From the NCBI GenBank assembly GCA_030295235.1, contig AP026140.1, positions 744,001 through 808,000 on the forward strand: DNA of 64,000 nucleotides. The letters are read 5' to 3'. How positions within the stretch are numbered: the stretch's first letter is position 1; every line of letters starts with the position of its first letter. This DNA is from Fistulifera solaris (lineage: Eukaryota; Bacillariophyta; Bacillariophyceae; Naviculales; Stauroneidaceae). Below, one piece after another: positions 20,801 to 32,666 of this stretch. Below the pieces are notes generated by a model that worked only from the letters and a program-made list of their open reading frames with translations, did no database searches and had not been told where the DNA came from. Both the position numbers and the translations under genes were made by a program.

Positions 20801-23800
20801 GTCCCCTGTCAAAAGCGTCTACGGCACTTCACCATCTAACTGTCTTATGGAAAGACAAGAGTGGCTCCGAACATACGCGTGGTAGACCAAACATAGGTCC
20901 CATAGACAACGTGGGGAATTCGTGCGAATCATAGCACGCCTATACATCCTTTTCAATTCACGAATGCCGTCTTCAGCGAGGGTTGGCGTTAGCGTGTGCT
21001 TCGATCGGCCTAATGGTCGCTTGCACTCGCTATGCCTCTTCGCTTAAACTCTCCTGCTGTCAACTCTCCGGCATTGTCTGGAATTAAAGTGTGAGGGACT
21101 CCGACGACGAAACAAGTTTGTCAAGCGTGTAATGGGCATCGCTTTTCAATCGGGTCCACACATATCCAGTGAAAGGGGGTGCAATACACAGCCGCATATT
21201 TGTTACCCAGCAGTGAGACACATGTACCGACCAGAATGTCGCGAGTACATCTCCGTATTAAGCCGAGGATAACGCAGCTGGTACGCAAATGGTTTGAGAC
21301 GGCGCGTTCCAGAGACTGTCGAGAAGTCCCGAATTGCCCGTTGCGTCGTTTCGCTGGAGCGTTCGCCTAGCCGTCTCGATCCCTATACTCCATCATTTTG
21401 CCAAATCTTCGGGTGTGACATATGCTTTCCGGTTCTTCGTTGAGATTGCGGCACTTGTAAGCGAAGCAGCATACGAATCGATGTCAAAAGCTGCCGAACC
21501 GCTCAGCTGAAATCACAGCAATCGAACGAGCTGGCGGGACAAACGTCGCGCTCACTCGTAACCGAACCAAGCATCCTCTGTCCCCCTAAACGAAGCTCAG
21601 AGTCAAGGGAAACACGCAATGAGTCCTCATCATGCTGGCGTGGTTAGAATCCATAGGATCCCAGAACGACTCGGAGGTGACGTTTACATGGATGCAGTCA
21701 ACGTCCGAGCTCAGTTCTTTGTCGGTCGGTCGGCGAGTGGGGAAATATGAAATAGTCCCCATCAGTTTCAAAGGAATCTGGAGAGCTGGCTCAGAAAACA
21801 AAATAGAATGGCTCTCCGGGCGACGTTGTTCCGGGAGGTAGGTGTAGGAGAGGAGTTTCATTCACAACGACTTGGTTGTGCCGAAGTTGAGCGGGGCTGA
21901 TCAAGTGTCGATGCATGTTTGAAAAGTAGAGTGACTGGTGAAAGAACAAAACGTGGGTTTGCAGCGTCGTGGGGCAATCGTATGCAACCGCGAACTGTAC
22001 CAATGGGAACTTTGGTCACTTTCCCAAGAGAACTAATGAATGGTTCCACCGAAACTGTTTCGGCCGGTATCATACACGAGAACCGCGTCTTTACCGAACG
22101 AGCAAGTATCACAGTGCGAGTCCAATTCAGCTCTACCAGGAGTCTGTTGTCGCATTGCCGCCGCGAACTCGCTGCACCGCCAGTCAAGGTCGTCGACTCA
22201 TGCGGTTACCTGTCGACTCAACCACATCGTCACTATCGGAGTCAGCCGTCTCAACAGCTGAAGCATTTCGCGTCTCGGACTTAGCCCTTTCACGAGCATT
22301 GCGAACTTCTTCCTGTTTCTCTTTCGGTAACTTGATCCACTCCTTCCATTTGTAGTACGGGACACCATCCTTGCCTTTCTTTGCTTTTCCGCCCTTTCCT
22401 TGACCAGATTTGCCGCCACCTTTCTTGTTGTTACCGCCAGAATTTCTGGTAACCGAAGAAATGTTGCGAGTGGAACCACGGGTCTTTGCTGCATCTTGCT
22501 TCTTTCTATCAACCTGCTCAGCCAAGTAGTTCATCGCGTTTTCGAAGGTACTTTCCAACACAGCATCAGCCCGGACGCTCGGCGCTCATCTTTAGTTCAT
22601 CTGCCCAGATGTTGTCTAGAAAGATTCGTACCTTCCTATCTTCAGTCATCACCTCACCCGCCTCTTCCAAGTCCAAGAAAGCCAAGTTAAGCTTCTGACA
22701 GTAGTCTTCAAAGGTAAAGTTACGCCTTTCCATCATAGAAGACTGTCGAAAGGACTCGGTCGGCATGAGCAATGTTGCGCTTCTGATAAGAACGCCCCAT
22801 ATAGTGAGTCTTCAAGGCAAAATAAGCGGCGCGTCCATCTTTGCTGTAAGCAAAAGGCTTAACCCAATTCCAAGCTGGTCCACCGTGTGAAACCTGACGA
22901 ATAACGCTCCACAGCATCATATTGTCTTCTTCATACTGGTCTCCATCATGGCGAACGACGAACAAGTTCCGACATAGCATCAGGGACACCGAAACCTGGA
23001 TCATCAACCCCTTCGATTCCATCGGGATCGACATGCTCCCGCACAAGGTATGACAAAGGCGCACCATAAGCTCCAAGGTGATTGCCAAGTACCTCGTCGA
23101 TGTCTTCAATCGTCTTCCGAGCGTTTTCCACCTTCAACAACACATCGATCTTAGGAAGATCTTTGTTGGTCTCACGCGACGAATGCGCTCACGCCATAAA
23201 GTCCAAGCGCGTTCCAATCGAGCAAGAGTTGCAAAGCCAGGAACAAACTCGCTGCAAGCGGTGCAAGTGGAAAAGGAAGTAGCGAAGCTGACGAACACGG
23301 AGCTCAAGATTGACTCCGATCGCAATACCACGGTTCGGAATCATCGCAGGTACCATCGGTGCAGCCTCCGCTCCAACCGCAGGAAGGACAAAGGCTGGGT
23401 TTGGAATCAAACCCCCAGGGTTTCGAATCTTCGTAAAGATCTCCTGAACGTACTTATCACTCCGGTGCGTCAAGTCGTCAAACGCTGGTAATGCCTTGGC
23501 CATTGATGGCCTGACGAGCTGCCGCATCCTCAATAAAGAGGACATCACGGAGGTAGTTGTTGAATGCAGCAAGATTGGCTGCCATCGTAAACAAGGAGAA
23601 AGGAGAGAAAAGTTCACAAATCGGAATGCGAGGGAGATAAAACGAAACGACGTTTTCTTTTCTTTTTGTGTGCGAAACTGCATAACGCTTTGCACGAAAT
23701 TCCGACCCCTTTACTCTCCCTTCGAGAGTGTTGCTTACTGTAGGGAACTCCAGTGTAAAGCGTCAAAAGTGCCCTTATGTACGTAAGGCCATTGTACACA

Positions 23801-24460
23801 CTAGCCCATACAGAACAATCGTCCACACCCTCATTTAGCTCTGAATCCGTTCATAGTCAAAAAGACAGATCGGCCTAAACAGTATAGAACACGACCTCGG
23901 ACAGGCCAAAATACACGCACAACACGATTTCACTTGCGCAACTTCTCGCGAAATCCGACGATGTTGTGCTTTGACCGCCTCTGGAGGAAAAACATCCCTC
24001 CACCATGAGGACTTCGCAACAATCGGGTGAATAATTCACTCATTTATGTATTCTAGCATTAAAGGTGTATTAGCATGCATACGAGGCGTCCCCCATATTT
24101 TACCGACAAGTGACATAATCACTGTGGTCCGATGCATCCATCGACAGAGCCAGAACTGTCAATAAAGGAAAGCAACGGTGCTTCATAAGCGCTAATTACC
24201 TCACAAACCCAGCCATCTAATCAAGACATATGATTAACATGATGACTCCATGGGGTCGACCTATACATAAGGTCATGATCTCACATTTTCATGTGGACAA
24301 TTGTCGACTTCCGACAACGCCGAGATCATCTCCTTGACCACTCAAGCCCAACAGTTAGTAACACATACATAAGGAACATTACTCTTACGATATTACCATT
24401 GTTTTCCTGTGTATTTCATCGTTTCAGAGGGATTCATCGCGAAACCCCGGCTTTTAACCC

Positions 24461-24547
24461 GAAATAAGGCAGTGGTGTAAAATTATGACTACAAGTGTTA
24501 CATCTACCACGGAGGCTTCCCCGTCTGTACTACACTCGGTTATTTCG
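24461..24547 (-). repeat. LTR of copia element 1 (5' copy)
   Basis: 87 bp, direct repeat of 17746-17831. The 5-bp duplication TGAGC follows directly at 24548-24552. Confidence 0.8.
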
Positions 24548-24884
24548 TGAGCGCGATCTGATTGGCTGTTGGTACGTCATAACGTTCCCATAACGTCTTT
24601 TGAAAACTACAAAAAAACGACGAATGAAGACGAATGAGCTGTCTGTCTGTCTGTCTGTCCGTCTGTTAGCGCCCTTCGAATGAGTAAAACTCGAAACCCT
24701 CGTGAAAATAAAGTGCGGCGGAGATCCTTATTTTTGGCGCGAAGATGAAGATCTTTCAAATTTTTTTTTTTTTTTTGAAAGCATCCGTCCTTGAATTATT
24801 GGATAAGAATTGACCACAATGAACTAAAAACCCCGCGATCGGTTCGTATTTTTCTTCTGTGAGTTGTCTCGGCGTCAATATTCG
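24548..24884. other. CMTR1 5' flank with microsatellite and T16 run
   Basis: This 337-bp stretch lies between the retroelement and the methyltransferase start, so it holds that gene's promoter. It contains a CTGT microsatellite (24639-24666, one interruption), ACGTCA near 24575, and a T16 run (24761-24776) bracketed by CTTTCAAA and TTTGAAAG. Confidence 0.5.
24639..24666. repeat. CTGT microsatellite
   Basis: About seven CTGT units with a single C-for-T change near the end. Confidence 0.85.
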
Positions 24885-26111
24885 ATGATGAGCAGCAGCC
24901 ATAAGCGAGCACGCACGCTCGACGAAGATAGTGATGATTCTTCGTCGTCCGCGGACTATTATTACGCCGTTCTTAGCGGAACCGAAACGGGCATCTTGTC
25001 GAGTTGGTTTCGTGTCATGGAATGGACGGGACATGGATTCACTTCCTATCAAAAGAGAGACTCGCCGTTGGAAGATTTGCGACTGGAAATTCGACAACTC
25101 ACTCGACAACTGATCGAAGTCAAACGGAGGATGGTCGGTGATCACTACAAGGAAGCTCGACGAGCCAGTAATCCGTACGAATTTTTGGGAGAAGGTCAGA
25201 ACGGAGGACTCAATTCGCTGTTCATGAATCGTTCCGCGATCAAATTGGCGAATTTGGACGCATTGCTCGATTGGCAACTCACTACGCAACCAAATTTTGG
25301 ACCCTTTCGGTTTGTCGATTTGTGTGGAGCACCCGGAGGTTTCTCGGAATATCTCATGCGTCGATGTGTCAATTTGGGTGTACACGAATGTCAGGGATTT
25401 GGTATGTCGTTGTTGGGTGTCAATGAATATGGTGCGGGCGTGGCTTGGAAAATCGATGACTTTTGTTATTATCAACAACGAACCAAATTAGAGTTTCAGG
25501 TATGCTGGAATGGAAACGGCGATATTTTGGACTGGAACAATGTGCAGGAACTCATTGCGATGGTTACAAAAGACTCGGAAACGTCGAAAGTGCAGTTGGT
25601 GGTAGCCGATGGAGGCTTTGATGCGCAACGGAATGCGGAAGATCAAGAAGGCATGACACAAAAGCTCATTGTGTGTGAAGTAGCGGCTGCTTTGGAGCTT
25701 TTGGACGTCGGAGGCACATTAGTGCTCAAACTCTTTGGCTTTCAGACACCCGTCGTGCAATGTGTGATGCGGTATCTCTATGCATCGTTCGAGCGCATGG
25801 TGGCGTTAAAACCGATCAGTTCACGGCCCGCGTCGGCGGAGCGATATGTCATCTGCTTCAATTTTCGAGGAAATGCTTCCAATTTTGATGGTCAGCGCTG
25901 GAAGAATCAAATGTTTCTCGGTCAGTTTGTTGCAGACGTGCCGACGGAAGAACTGGAGTCGTACCTTTGTGAGTTTGATCGAAATATGCTTGTGCTGAAT
26001 CTCAAAGCCTGTCATACAATGTTGTCGTACGTGAAGAGCGAGGAGTCGTGGGATATCCCAGAGCTTTCGGTCGATGCCGATGATTACCGATTGTGCTGGA
26101 GGCTCATGTGA
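24885..26111 (+). CDS. Cap-specific mRNA 2'-O-methyltransferase (CMTR1-like, FtsJ/RrmJ fold)
   Basis: CMTR1-type enzymes methylate the 2'-hydroxyl of the first transcribed nucleotide of capped mRNA. The SAM site is FVDLCGAPGGFSEYL; upstream FMNRSAIKLANLD matches the family's NRSA-x-KLA element with the first catalytic Lys; VVADGGFD gives the Asp, LKLFGFQTP the second Lys and SRPASAERYV the Glu, completing the K-D-K-E tetrad. The N-terminus is Ser/Asp-rich. The ATG at 24885 is used; an upstream extension starts only at TTG. The frame is intact at 408 residues, shorter than animal CMTR1, which has extra G-patch, guanylyltransferase-like and WW domains missing here. Nuclear action is expected. 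CMTR2 is a less likely alternative. Confidence 0.87.
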   Translation: MMSSSHKRARTLDEDSDDSSSSADYYYAVLSGTETGILSSWFRVMEWTGHGFTSYQKRDSPLEDLRLEIRQLTRQLIEVKRRMVGDHYKEARRASNPYEFLGEGQNGGLNSLFMNRSAIKLANLDALLDWQLTTQPNFGPFRFVDLCGAPGGFSEYLMRRCVNLGVHECQGFGMSLLGVNEYGAGVAWKIDDFCYYQQRTKLEFQVCWNGNGDILDWNNVQELIAMVTKDSETSKVQLVVADGGFDAQRNAEDQEGMTQKLIVCEVAAALELLDVGGTLVLKLFGFQTPVVQCVMRYLYASFERMVALKPISSRPASAERYVICFNFRGNASNFDGQRWKNQMFLGQFVADVPTEELESYLCEFDRNMLVLNLKACHTMLSYVKSEESWDIPELSVDADDYRLCWRLM

Positions 26112-26720
26112 CAGCCATGCCGAAAACTAGATTGTAGATTTGTCTAAGTGGACCTTACTGCGACGATTTGCCACGATCTTGTTTCATTCAAAGCTGAATA
26201 CCCCAAAGAGTAACGTGATATGGTGGAAAAGATGAAACTCTCTTGTTGCGAACAAATCAAAATAAACCAGATGGTGGACGGCTTTTTCATCAACACATTC
26301 ACGGCAATTGTTCTCTACGACAACCCATTGCAGGAAGAAAGGAGAAGATTGGAAATTTGTTGAAAGCGAGCAGGTAAAATGAGCCATACATTGATTATAA
26401 TTGCTTTTAGTCGGTAACTAAAAAAATATAGTTGGACACCTGCGAGGTCACAGGTGATAGCAAGCAATATATCACTGCTTTCTAGGCAAATTCAAAACTT
26501 CCACTTTGATGGGCAGATAGATCATCAACGTCTTAGCTAATTGCTTAATTTGCATCATGAAACGGCGGCTGTTTAGTAGGTCTGCGTTCTCTTGTTGCTT
26601 TGTTCGCGTTGCGAGACGACTACGTACTAGATCTGCATTATGCAATCTAAGCAAAGAATTGACGAAAGCTATTTAGGTACCAGTATCGCCATTTTTCCTC
26701 TGAATTTATGATTGTGTTAT
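26112..26720. other. Intergenic, nothing clear
   Basis: A 609-bp gap between the convergent methyltransferase and LRR-like gene A. Only poor short frames are present. Confidence 0.45.
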
Positions 26721-28371
26721 TCAGTGTTGCAAATCATGATCCTCTAAAGGGAAAGAAAAATTGATAAATTGACACAAAACATCCGTCTGATCCGACAACA
26801 ACATTGAAGTGAGTTGAAAGTTTTCTGACGCGCTTTCAGTCAGTGCGGTCGCCACTAGCGAGAGTCTCTCGGACGTCGACTCGGCTAGTAGCCTTGCGGA
26901 TCCATTGTAGATATGATTCAGCAAATAAAGGTGTTCGATATTTTTGTTTGAACACCTTTTACCTGACCTTTCAAGTACAGTGATATTTCGGTTGCTTTTG
27001 AGCAACTGCTCCAGCCAGGAATATTGTGGATGGCGTAGTTTTGACTCATCATCGTCATCACAATCTCCCCATTCGTAGCACTGAACAGTGAAAGTACGAA
27101 GTCCTTTGTGCTTTTCCACAGCTTTGAACATCTCCTTCAAATGAGGGCCCCAATCCAAAAACCAATAGGACCCACTTATATCCAAATGCGTCAAATTGGG
27201 ATTCGCATTGATAACACGGATCAATGCTTCCGCAAGAGGTTGTACAAACTCGTATAAGTACAGCGTGCCACTCTCAACGATAAAGTATTCGTCCACTGAA
27301 AAACCAAACCCTTCGAAATGGCCCAACTCGGCCACTCGGTTCAAAAAAAGCGATGCAAACGTCTTCCCAAATGTCATTTTCATCGTGGAAAAATTTCAAA
27401 GTGAGATCCCTAGTCGCAATATTGAGAGATTCAAAATCTTCGGGTCTCATGTACTTCACGTCGACTTGGTAGTCCAAGGCCTTCACGTGGGCGGAGAATG
27501 GAAGAAGGACTGAAATACTGTCCAGGGGACTGAACGCGAGCTTGTCAAATTTCTCCGCAGTATTCAAAATTCGATGCAGGTTGGCGCGGCTGATGGGCAT
27601 CTTATCAGTATTGCAAAGGAGGTTAATGTGATCGTCCATCTCAGCTGCAATAGAAAGCGAACCGAAGGATAATTTTCGTTTTACCAAGGCATTAACAAAT
27701 GCCGTGCCCTCATCATCAAAAATGAAACCGCTCGTCCTTTGAGAAAAAGTCAGCCTTAGATCCAAAGGATACGGTCGTGTTGCTAGAATGAGGGAATGAT
27801 TAGTATTCCAGCACCCTGTCTGTAATTCAAAACACCATCCCGGGTTTGTATCCAGTATACAAACCAGTTGCTCTTCTTGGAGTGCCGCAAAGTCAAAACA
27901 AAATTCTTTGCGATGCGCGACGATTCTCGATCTTTCCTCATGGGCAAAAAGTTTTAAGCGGGCCTTCCCTTCTCCTCCGCTAATAATGGAACAGAAAAAG
28001 ACCATTGTTTCTGCAATCGCGGAATCCGTTTTACCATAAATTGCAAATTCCCCACGAGGTTTACCATCTCGGTAGATATTGATACACACGTGTTTGTCCT
28101 CGTATTGAGCGTAAAGATTGTTGCATACGGTAAGGAGAGTTCCGTTATCACGCCAAATGGCGATTCTCAGAGAATCCTCCAAAGGAAAGTCGTTTAGATG
28201 GCGGGGTTCTCGGCGCAACTTGTACATTGGTAGGAAGGGGCCACTGAACCGTTCCCTGGTAGCTGGTTGAAATGCTTTTTGCTCGACTGACATTCGTTCA
28301 TTGGGAATCAATTCCAAAATGTCTTGCTTTCTACCCTCGAAAAGGGGGTCTTGTGCCATGGGCTGCTCCAT
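26721..28371 (-). CDS. LRR-like family protein A (three paralogs in window), one frame break
   Basis: I do not recognise a named family. The ATG at 28371 follows a TTG-started extension. The N-terminus has a short block (DILELIPNERMSVEQKAFQ), then RREPRHLNDF, IYGKTDSAIAET, FDFAALQEEQLVCILDTNP, ATRPYPLDLRL and GTAFVNALVKR, all shared with copies B and C. The C-terminal part has two LRR-like strands (NPNLTHLDISGSYW, HKGLRTFTV), WLEQLLKSNRNI and a final ATALTESASENF / LCQFI block. The frame breaks once near an A7 run at about 27340-27350; the reading order matches the paralogs across it. About 550 residues, with no signal peptide or membrane span. A cytosolic or nuclear protein-binding role is possible, as for other LRR proteins, but is unproven. 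Confidence 0.7.
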
Positions 28372-29000
28372 TATAACTTTATTTTGAAGAGGCAGTTGAC
28401 GATTTGAAATAATAAACCGGAATCTGCAACGGATGGTTTGTAACAAAATGCTGGGAAACTGGAAACGAATAAGAAAATCATCATATCGATCGACGGCAAA
28501 ACATTCCAGTACCGGTGCGCTTTGCCGCAGGATCCTTTAGAAAAGAACTAAGGGCATGGTGCTAAAATCATACTCCGAAAGACTTTATAATATCTTACAT
28601 AATCGATAAAAGTGCGACATTTTCGATTCTTGCACTATAGTGATGCAACGAGTATCCATCGGCTGAATGGTCTGTCACTTAATTCAACTACTCCACAATC
28701 CACACGGGTATGCCATGGTTTTCATTTAAAGTGCAGTGATGGAAGCATCGAGGTCGATTTTAAGAGTAAGCCCTTATCCTGGGCCGAATCTGTGCTTTGG
28801 CAGGTTTAAATCTCAAAAGGTTACAATATTTGGTCTTTCATCGAGAAAGGATCATGAATCATGAATCATGAAGCACTCCGGAGCTCTCGGTTGATAATCA
28901 TGATGATCGACTGTAACCAACATTATTTGCCCCTCAAACTCTTGCTGAATTATATGACACGAGGAATATTGCAATTTGCATAAGAACCCAGCCACAGTCG
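28372..29000. other. Intergenic, nothing clear
   Basis: A 629-bp gap. It contains three tandem ATCATGA units near 28851-28871. No gene is seen. Confidence 0.45.
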
Positions 29001-30135
29001 CTAAACTTTGTATTGCTCTTTTGAAACTGTTCCATTCCGTTTCGCGTGTTGCTGCAACTGCTGCATGGTTCCTTGGATGACTAGAAGACAATAGCTATCC
29101 ATGTCGAGTGCATTTCTTCGCACGGAAGAAAATGGATACTCGGCATCCATCGACGCCGCCTCAATGCCCAGCCACGCAAATGATGTAACAGCGACAAATG
29201 GAATGGTGGCCCAACCCCAAGATGGTCCCCAAGCATATGGAATCATGAGCAAGGACAAAAGAAGAAAAAGTTCGTAGATGAGACACGTAAACAATCGGGA
29301 GAGGCGTAGCTTTGATTCGCTCCATAGCACCACAACATAACATCAGTTCATCAATCATCGTTTCCATCTTGTTCAAATGTTGTGTTTTACGATTCGCCAT
29401 AACAATAGGAGTGTCGGCATCAATTTCAAACACTTGTGCGAGAAAATGGCGGGCTTGGTCCGCCGCATACATGGGCGGATGATCGACCCCCACCATTTCC
29501 TTAAATTGACGTTCGCACAGCACACCCGCGAAGTTTTCCTTCGGTGGCACCTTGACATCCCGCAGTCGTTCCATAGTCGCAATCACAAACGTCAGAATCC
29601 ATTGAATAGTACGATCACGAGCGTCTTGATGATGTTCAGCGTGGGTGACAAGACCCGAAACCAGGTTTCTCGTAATCGCAATGATTTGACCCCATTTGAT
29701 TCTCGACGTCCACCATCGATCGGCCGCTCGATTCAAACGAAACACCAGTAACAGCGATAACGTCGTACTCAACACAAGAGGAAAGAAGACTTCCCAGACT
29801 TCCACTTCGTGCCGCGCGAGATCCATCACGAGCTCGTGCACGATACAATAGCCGACGGCGTGCAACACGGAAAGGAAAAATGGACTTGCAATCAAATCGA
29901 GAGAGCGTCCTTCCCAAATGAACAAGGTCCGCCACCAGCCATCACGACTTTTGGGATATTCAATTTGGAAGTGACCTTCCCGTCTGAACGTATCAATTAA
30001 AGTCTGATAGCTGAGTGTAATCGTTTGTAATAAATCACGGCTCGTCTGTTGAGACTCCTCATCTTCGTGCGAAGAAACGGTCGGTAACTTTTTAGTGTCC
30101 TGCATTTTCGAAGCCTCCGTTTCGCGAGAATACAT
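29001..30135 (-). CDS. Bestrophin-family anion channel, copy C, one frame break
   Basis: The ATG at 30135 opens a polar N-terminus; then YPKSRDGWWRTLFIWEGRSLDL, SLLLVFRLNRAADRWWTSR, ATPLPIVYVSHLRTF, WGPSWGWATIPFVAVTSFAWLGIEA and NALDMDSYCL follow in bestrophin order. The frame shifts once near 29275-29290, inside the helix after the PLPIVYVSH motif, and the adjacent frame supplies the rest to a TAG at 29001-29003. About 378 residues. It is more diverged from copies A and B than they are from each other. It is flanked on both sides by LRR-like family members on the same strand. TGACGT occurs about 300 bp upstream at 30433-30438. Chloride or bicarbonate transport is inferred from the family. 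Confidence 0.8.
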
Positions 30136-30483
30136 GTTTCAATCAAAGTCTTGCCTTGTGAGAGACAGTGTGATATTTGTTCGAACAGAGGATCATCATC
30201 ATCATCGCCTCGAAAGAAATGAAAAGAAGAGGAATGAAATAGAAACGCAGCGCGGTGCGAAAAATGATGCAGTCCCATTTCCACGCGATTTGCCTTCAAT
30301 TCCGACTAGGGACAACGGTCGACGTATAGACGGATCATTTATGTTATAGTGAAGACATAGAAGTGACTACATAAGCCTGCAATGTTTTTAACAGCTTTCT
30401 TTGCTGAACTGTGAAGCCTACGTCCACTGGATTGACGTTTTCATCGAACACAAAAGCTACAAAAAGAGACATTTATTTGTATA
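30136..30483. other. Intergenic, promoter of bestrophin C
   Basis: A 348-bp gap with TGACGT at 30433-30438. No gene is seen. Confidence 0.45.
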
Positions 30484-32300
30484 TTAAGAATCGTGGCGAG
30501 CCGCTTTGTGGGCAGCACGTGACGGCTCAGTGCTTGCCCTACGTTTCGACGAACTACCAGTTTGAGAACAGCTTGAAGAAGTAGAAGCAACCGACACGGC
30601 ATCTTTCAAGTCGTCAACTTCCGAGACTGATTGCGGAGCATCAAGCATGTCGAGATTTAAATTCTGGACAAGCTCGCATAATATGTCCGTGTGGTTTAGT
30701 AGAACCAATGCACATGGCCGAAACCTTTCTGAAGCACTTTCAGCCAAAGTTGTCGCCACCAGTGATAGTCGTAATGTCGGGGGTTCATTCAACAGATTTG
30801 CCGATCCGTGGTAAAAGAAATTCTCTTCGTAGAGCTTGCTGATGCTGCTTCCGTTTGAATACCGCCTCCCTCCTACGCTGTTCAACACGATGATGCTGCG
30901 GTTGCAGGAAAGCAACCGTTCCAGCCAAGAATAGTGAGGACAGCGAGTTTTCTTTCATCGTCATCTGAATTGCCCTCACTAGATTCGCTGTCCGAATACT
31001 CATCTTCGCTAAGGTTAGCCCAATCCCAAGCGTCCACAATGAAGGTACGCAAGCTCTTATGCTCCTCCATGGCCTCAAAACAACCCTTTAAGTTGGGCCC
31101 CCAATTTAAAGATGGAAGTGTGTTGCTGACGTCCAAATACGTCAAATTCGGATTACCCTTTATCACACCGACTAGTGCTTCTGCAACAGGTACTGTGGAT
31201 TCAAATTCCATTAGTTCGCTGCCATCATACTCTGGCATCCGGCACTCGTAGTCGGTGATTGAAATAGTGAGTCTCTCGAAATGGCCCACTTTGGCTATGC
31301 AGTTCAACGCAGCAATTGGATAATTCCAGTTAAAACTGCCGTCCAACAGTATCGTCAACTTAAGACCCTTGGTAACGATATCGACGGAAGAAAAGTCCCT
31401 GGGGTTGATATATTTTACGTCCACTTGGTACTCGAGTGACTTCACCCTGGCTGAGAAGGGAAAAAGCACAGTCCCATTGTCAAAGGGACGGATTGTGAGC
31501 TTATCAAAAACATCAGAGAGCTCCAAAAGGCGATGGAGATTTGAGCGGCTAATAGGCATCTTATCGGTATTCACATAATTTTCATAATTGTAGTCGTCCT
31601 TATCATCATCTATCTCGGCTGAAATGCATAAAGATCCGAAGAGAGCTTGCCGTTTCCCCAGCGTATCTACGAATGCAGTCCCACGGTCGACGAAGTCGAA
31701 ATCGTCAGCTTTCTCGGAATAGGAAAAATTCAATTTTAGAGGATAGGGTCTATTTGCGAGAACAATTGACTGTTCTATACCCCAGTTTCCCGTGTGAAGG
31801 TCGAAACACCGTGTCGGATTAGAATTCAAAACACTAGCAAGCTGCTCCGGTTGAAGGGCTGCAAAGTCAAATCGACATTGTTTACCGCTCCCGATTTCAT
31901 CTGTGTCCTCCTTCGTACTATAAACCGAAAGACCGGTGTCACTTGTTTCTGACTGTTTCAGAGACCAAAAGAAGGTCGCAGTCTCTGCGATTGCAGCGTC
32001 GGTTTTGCCATAAATCGTGAAACACCGACTAAAAGATCCAACGCCAACCTCAAAGTGAACATGTTTATCCAGATAAAGTGCGCGAGTCCTATCCATACAA
32101 ACCATGGTTCCATTTTCTCGCCATAAGGCAATATGATGGTAATCTTTGTTGTCAAAATCGTCGATACGGCGGGGCTCTCGTAAAAATCGGTACACCGGTA
32201 CATTGTAGTTCGGATTGACCTGTTGGAATGCCTGTTGCTCTACCGACAGCTGTTCTTGCGGAATCAGTTCCAGCAAGTCATCCTTCTTTTCTTTGTTCAT
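30484..32300 (-). CDS. LRR-like family protein B, one frame break
   Basis: Second member of the uncharacterised family. The ATG at 32300 starts MNKEKKDDLLELIPQEQLS; shared blocks are REPRRIDDF, IYGKTDAAIAETATFF, FDFAALQPEQLASVLNSNP, LANRPYPLKLNF, NTDKMPISRSNLHRLLEL and NPNLTYLDVSN with HKSLRTFIV. An acidic insert (Ser/Asp/Glu-rich, near 31000-30960) lies before the WLE block. The frame breaks once near 30940-30960, after which the CNRSIIVL and ATTLAESASERF blocks continue in the next frame. The C-terminus is longer than in copies A and C and ends in a Ser-rich, basic tail with RRAS and KAARHDS, which could act in nuclear import. About 605 residues. Function unknown. Confidence 0.7.
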
Positions 32301-32666
32301 TTTATTTACGTAAAAACGAAGAGTTGAGTGAGAAGAAGAACAAGTCAACGCGGTTCTTTATTGTTTGCGCCGTATTTTGCATTTTGAAAAAGTACTCTTA
32401 GAGAGTGGTATTTTCCTGACAATTTCAGTTTATTCCAAATTGTACTTATCAGGTCGTACCGGTACTAACAACATTCAGTCACGAGTCTTGCATATCGTGC
32501 GAATGACGAAAGTTGATGCGGTATTTGAAAAGATACTTCCTCAACGAGCCGAAGCTACGCGACACCACAACGTGCCTTGTGTCTTCCCTCTTCGCTCCTT
32601 GTTTAGCAAGTGGATTCTCACTCGATTGCGTTGCTTTAGAATTAATTCACCGGTAATAACACGACC
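32301..32666. other. Intergenic, divergent promoter of LRR-B and FCP
   Basis: A 366-bp gap between divergent starts. It should carry the light-regulated promoter of the antenna gene, but no specific element is recognised. Confidence 0.45.

Larger units (their letters stand above)
17746..24547 (-). mobile_element. Ty1/copia LTR retroelement (CoDi-like), broken, very short LTRs
   Basis: A 6.8-kb LTR retroelement fossil read on the minus strand. Direct repeats of 86-87 bp bound it, flanked by a 5-bp target duplication TGAGC (17741-17745 and 24548-24552). A purine tract lies just inside the left repeat, where the polypurine tract of a minus-strand element should be. Parts in copia order on the minus strand: gag-like region with a Lys/Gly-rich stretch at about 23.7-22.2 kb, protease/integrase region about 22.2-20 kb, with an integrase tail that has a chromodomain-like segment near 20.4-19.9 kb, reverse transcriptase about 19.95-19.1 kb and RNase H about 19.0-18.2 kb. 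The reading frames are broken, with more than ten interruptions. The two repeats differ at about one position, so the insertion looks recent, although such short repeats date it poorly. Confidence 0.85.

Noticed and set aside
17746-24547. Two independent MITE copies instead of LTRs
   Set aside because: The 86-bp repeats are direct, bound a full copia-order gag-pol region, share one 5-bp target duplication and have a purine tract at the right place.
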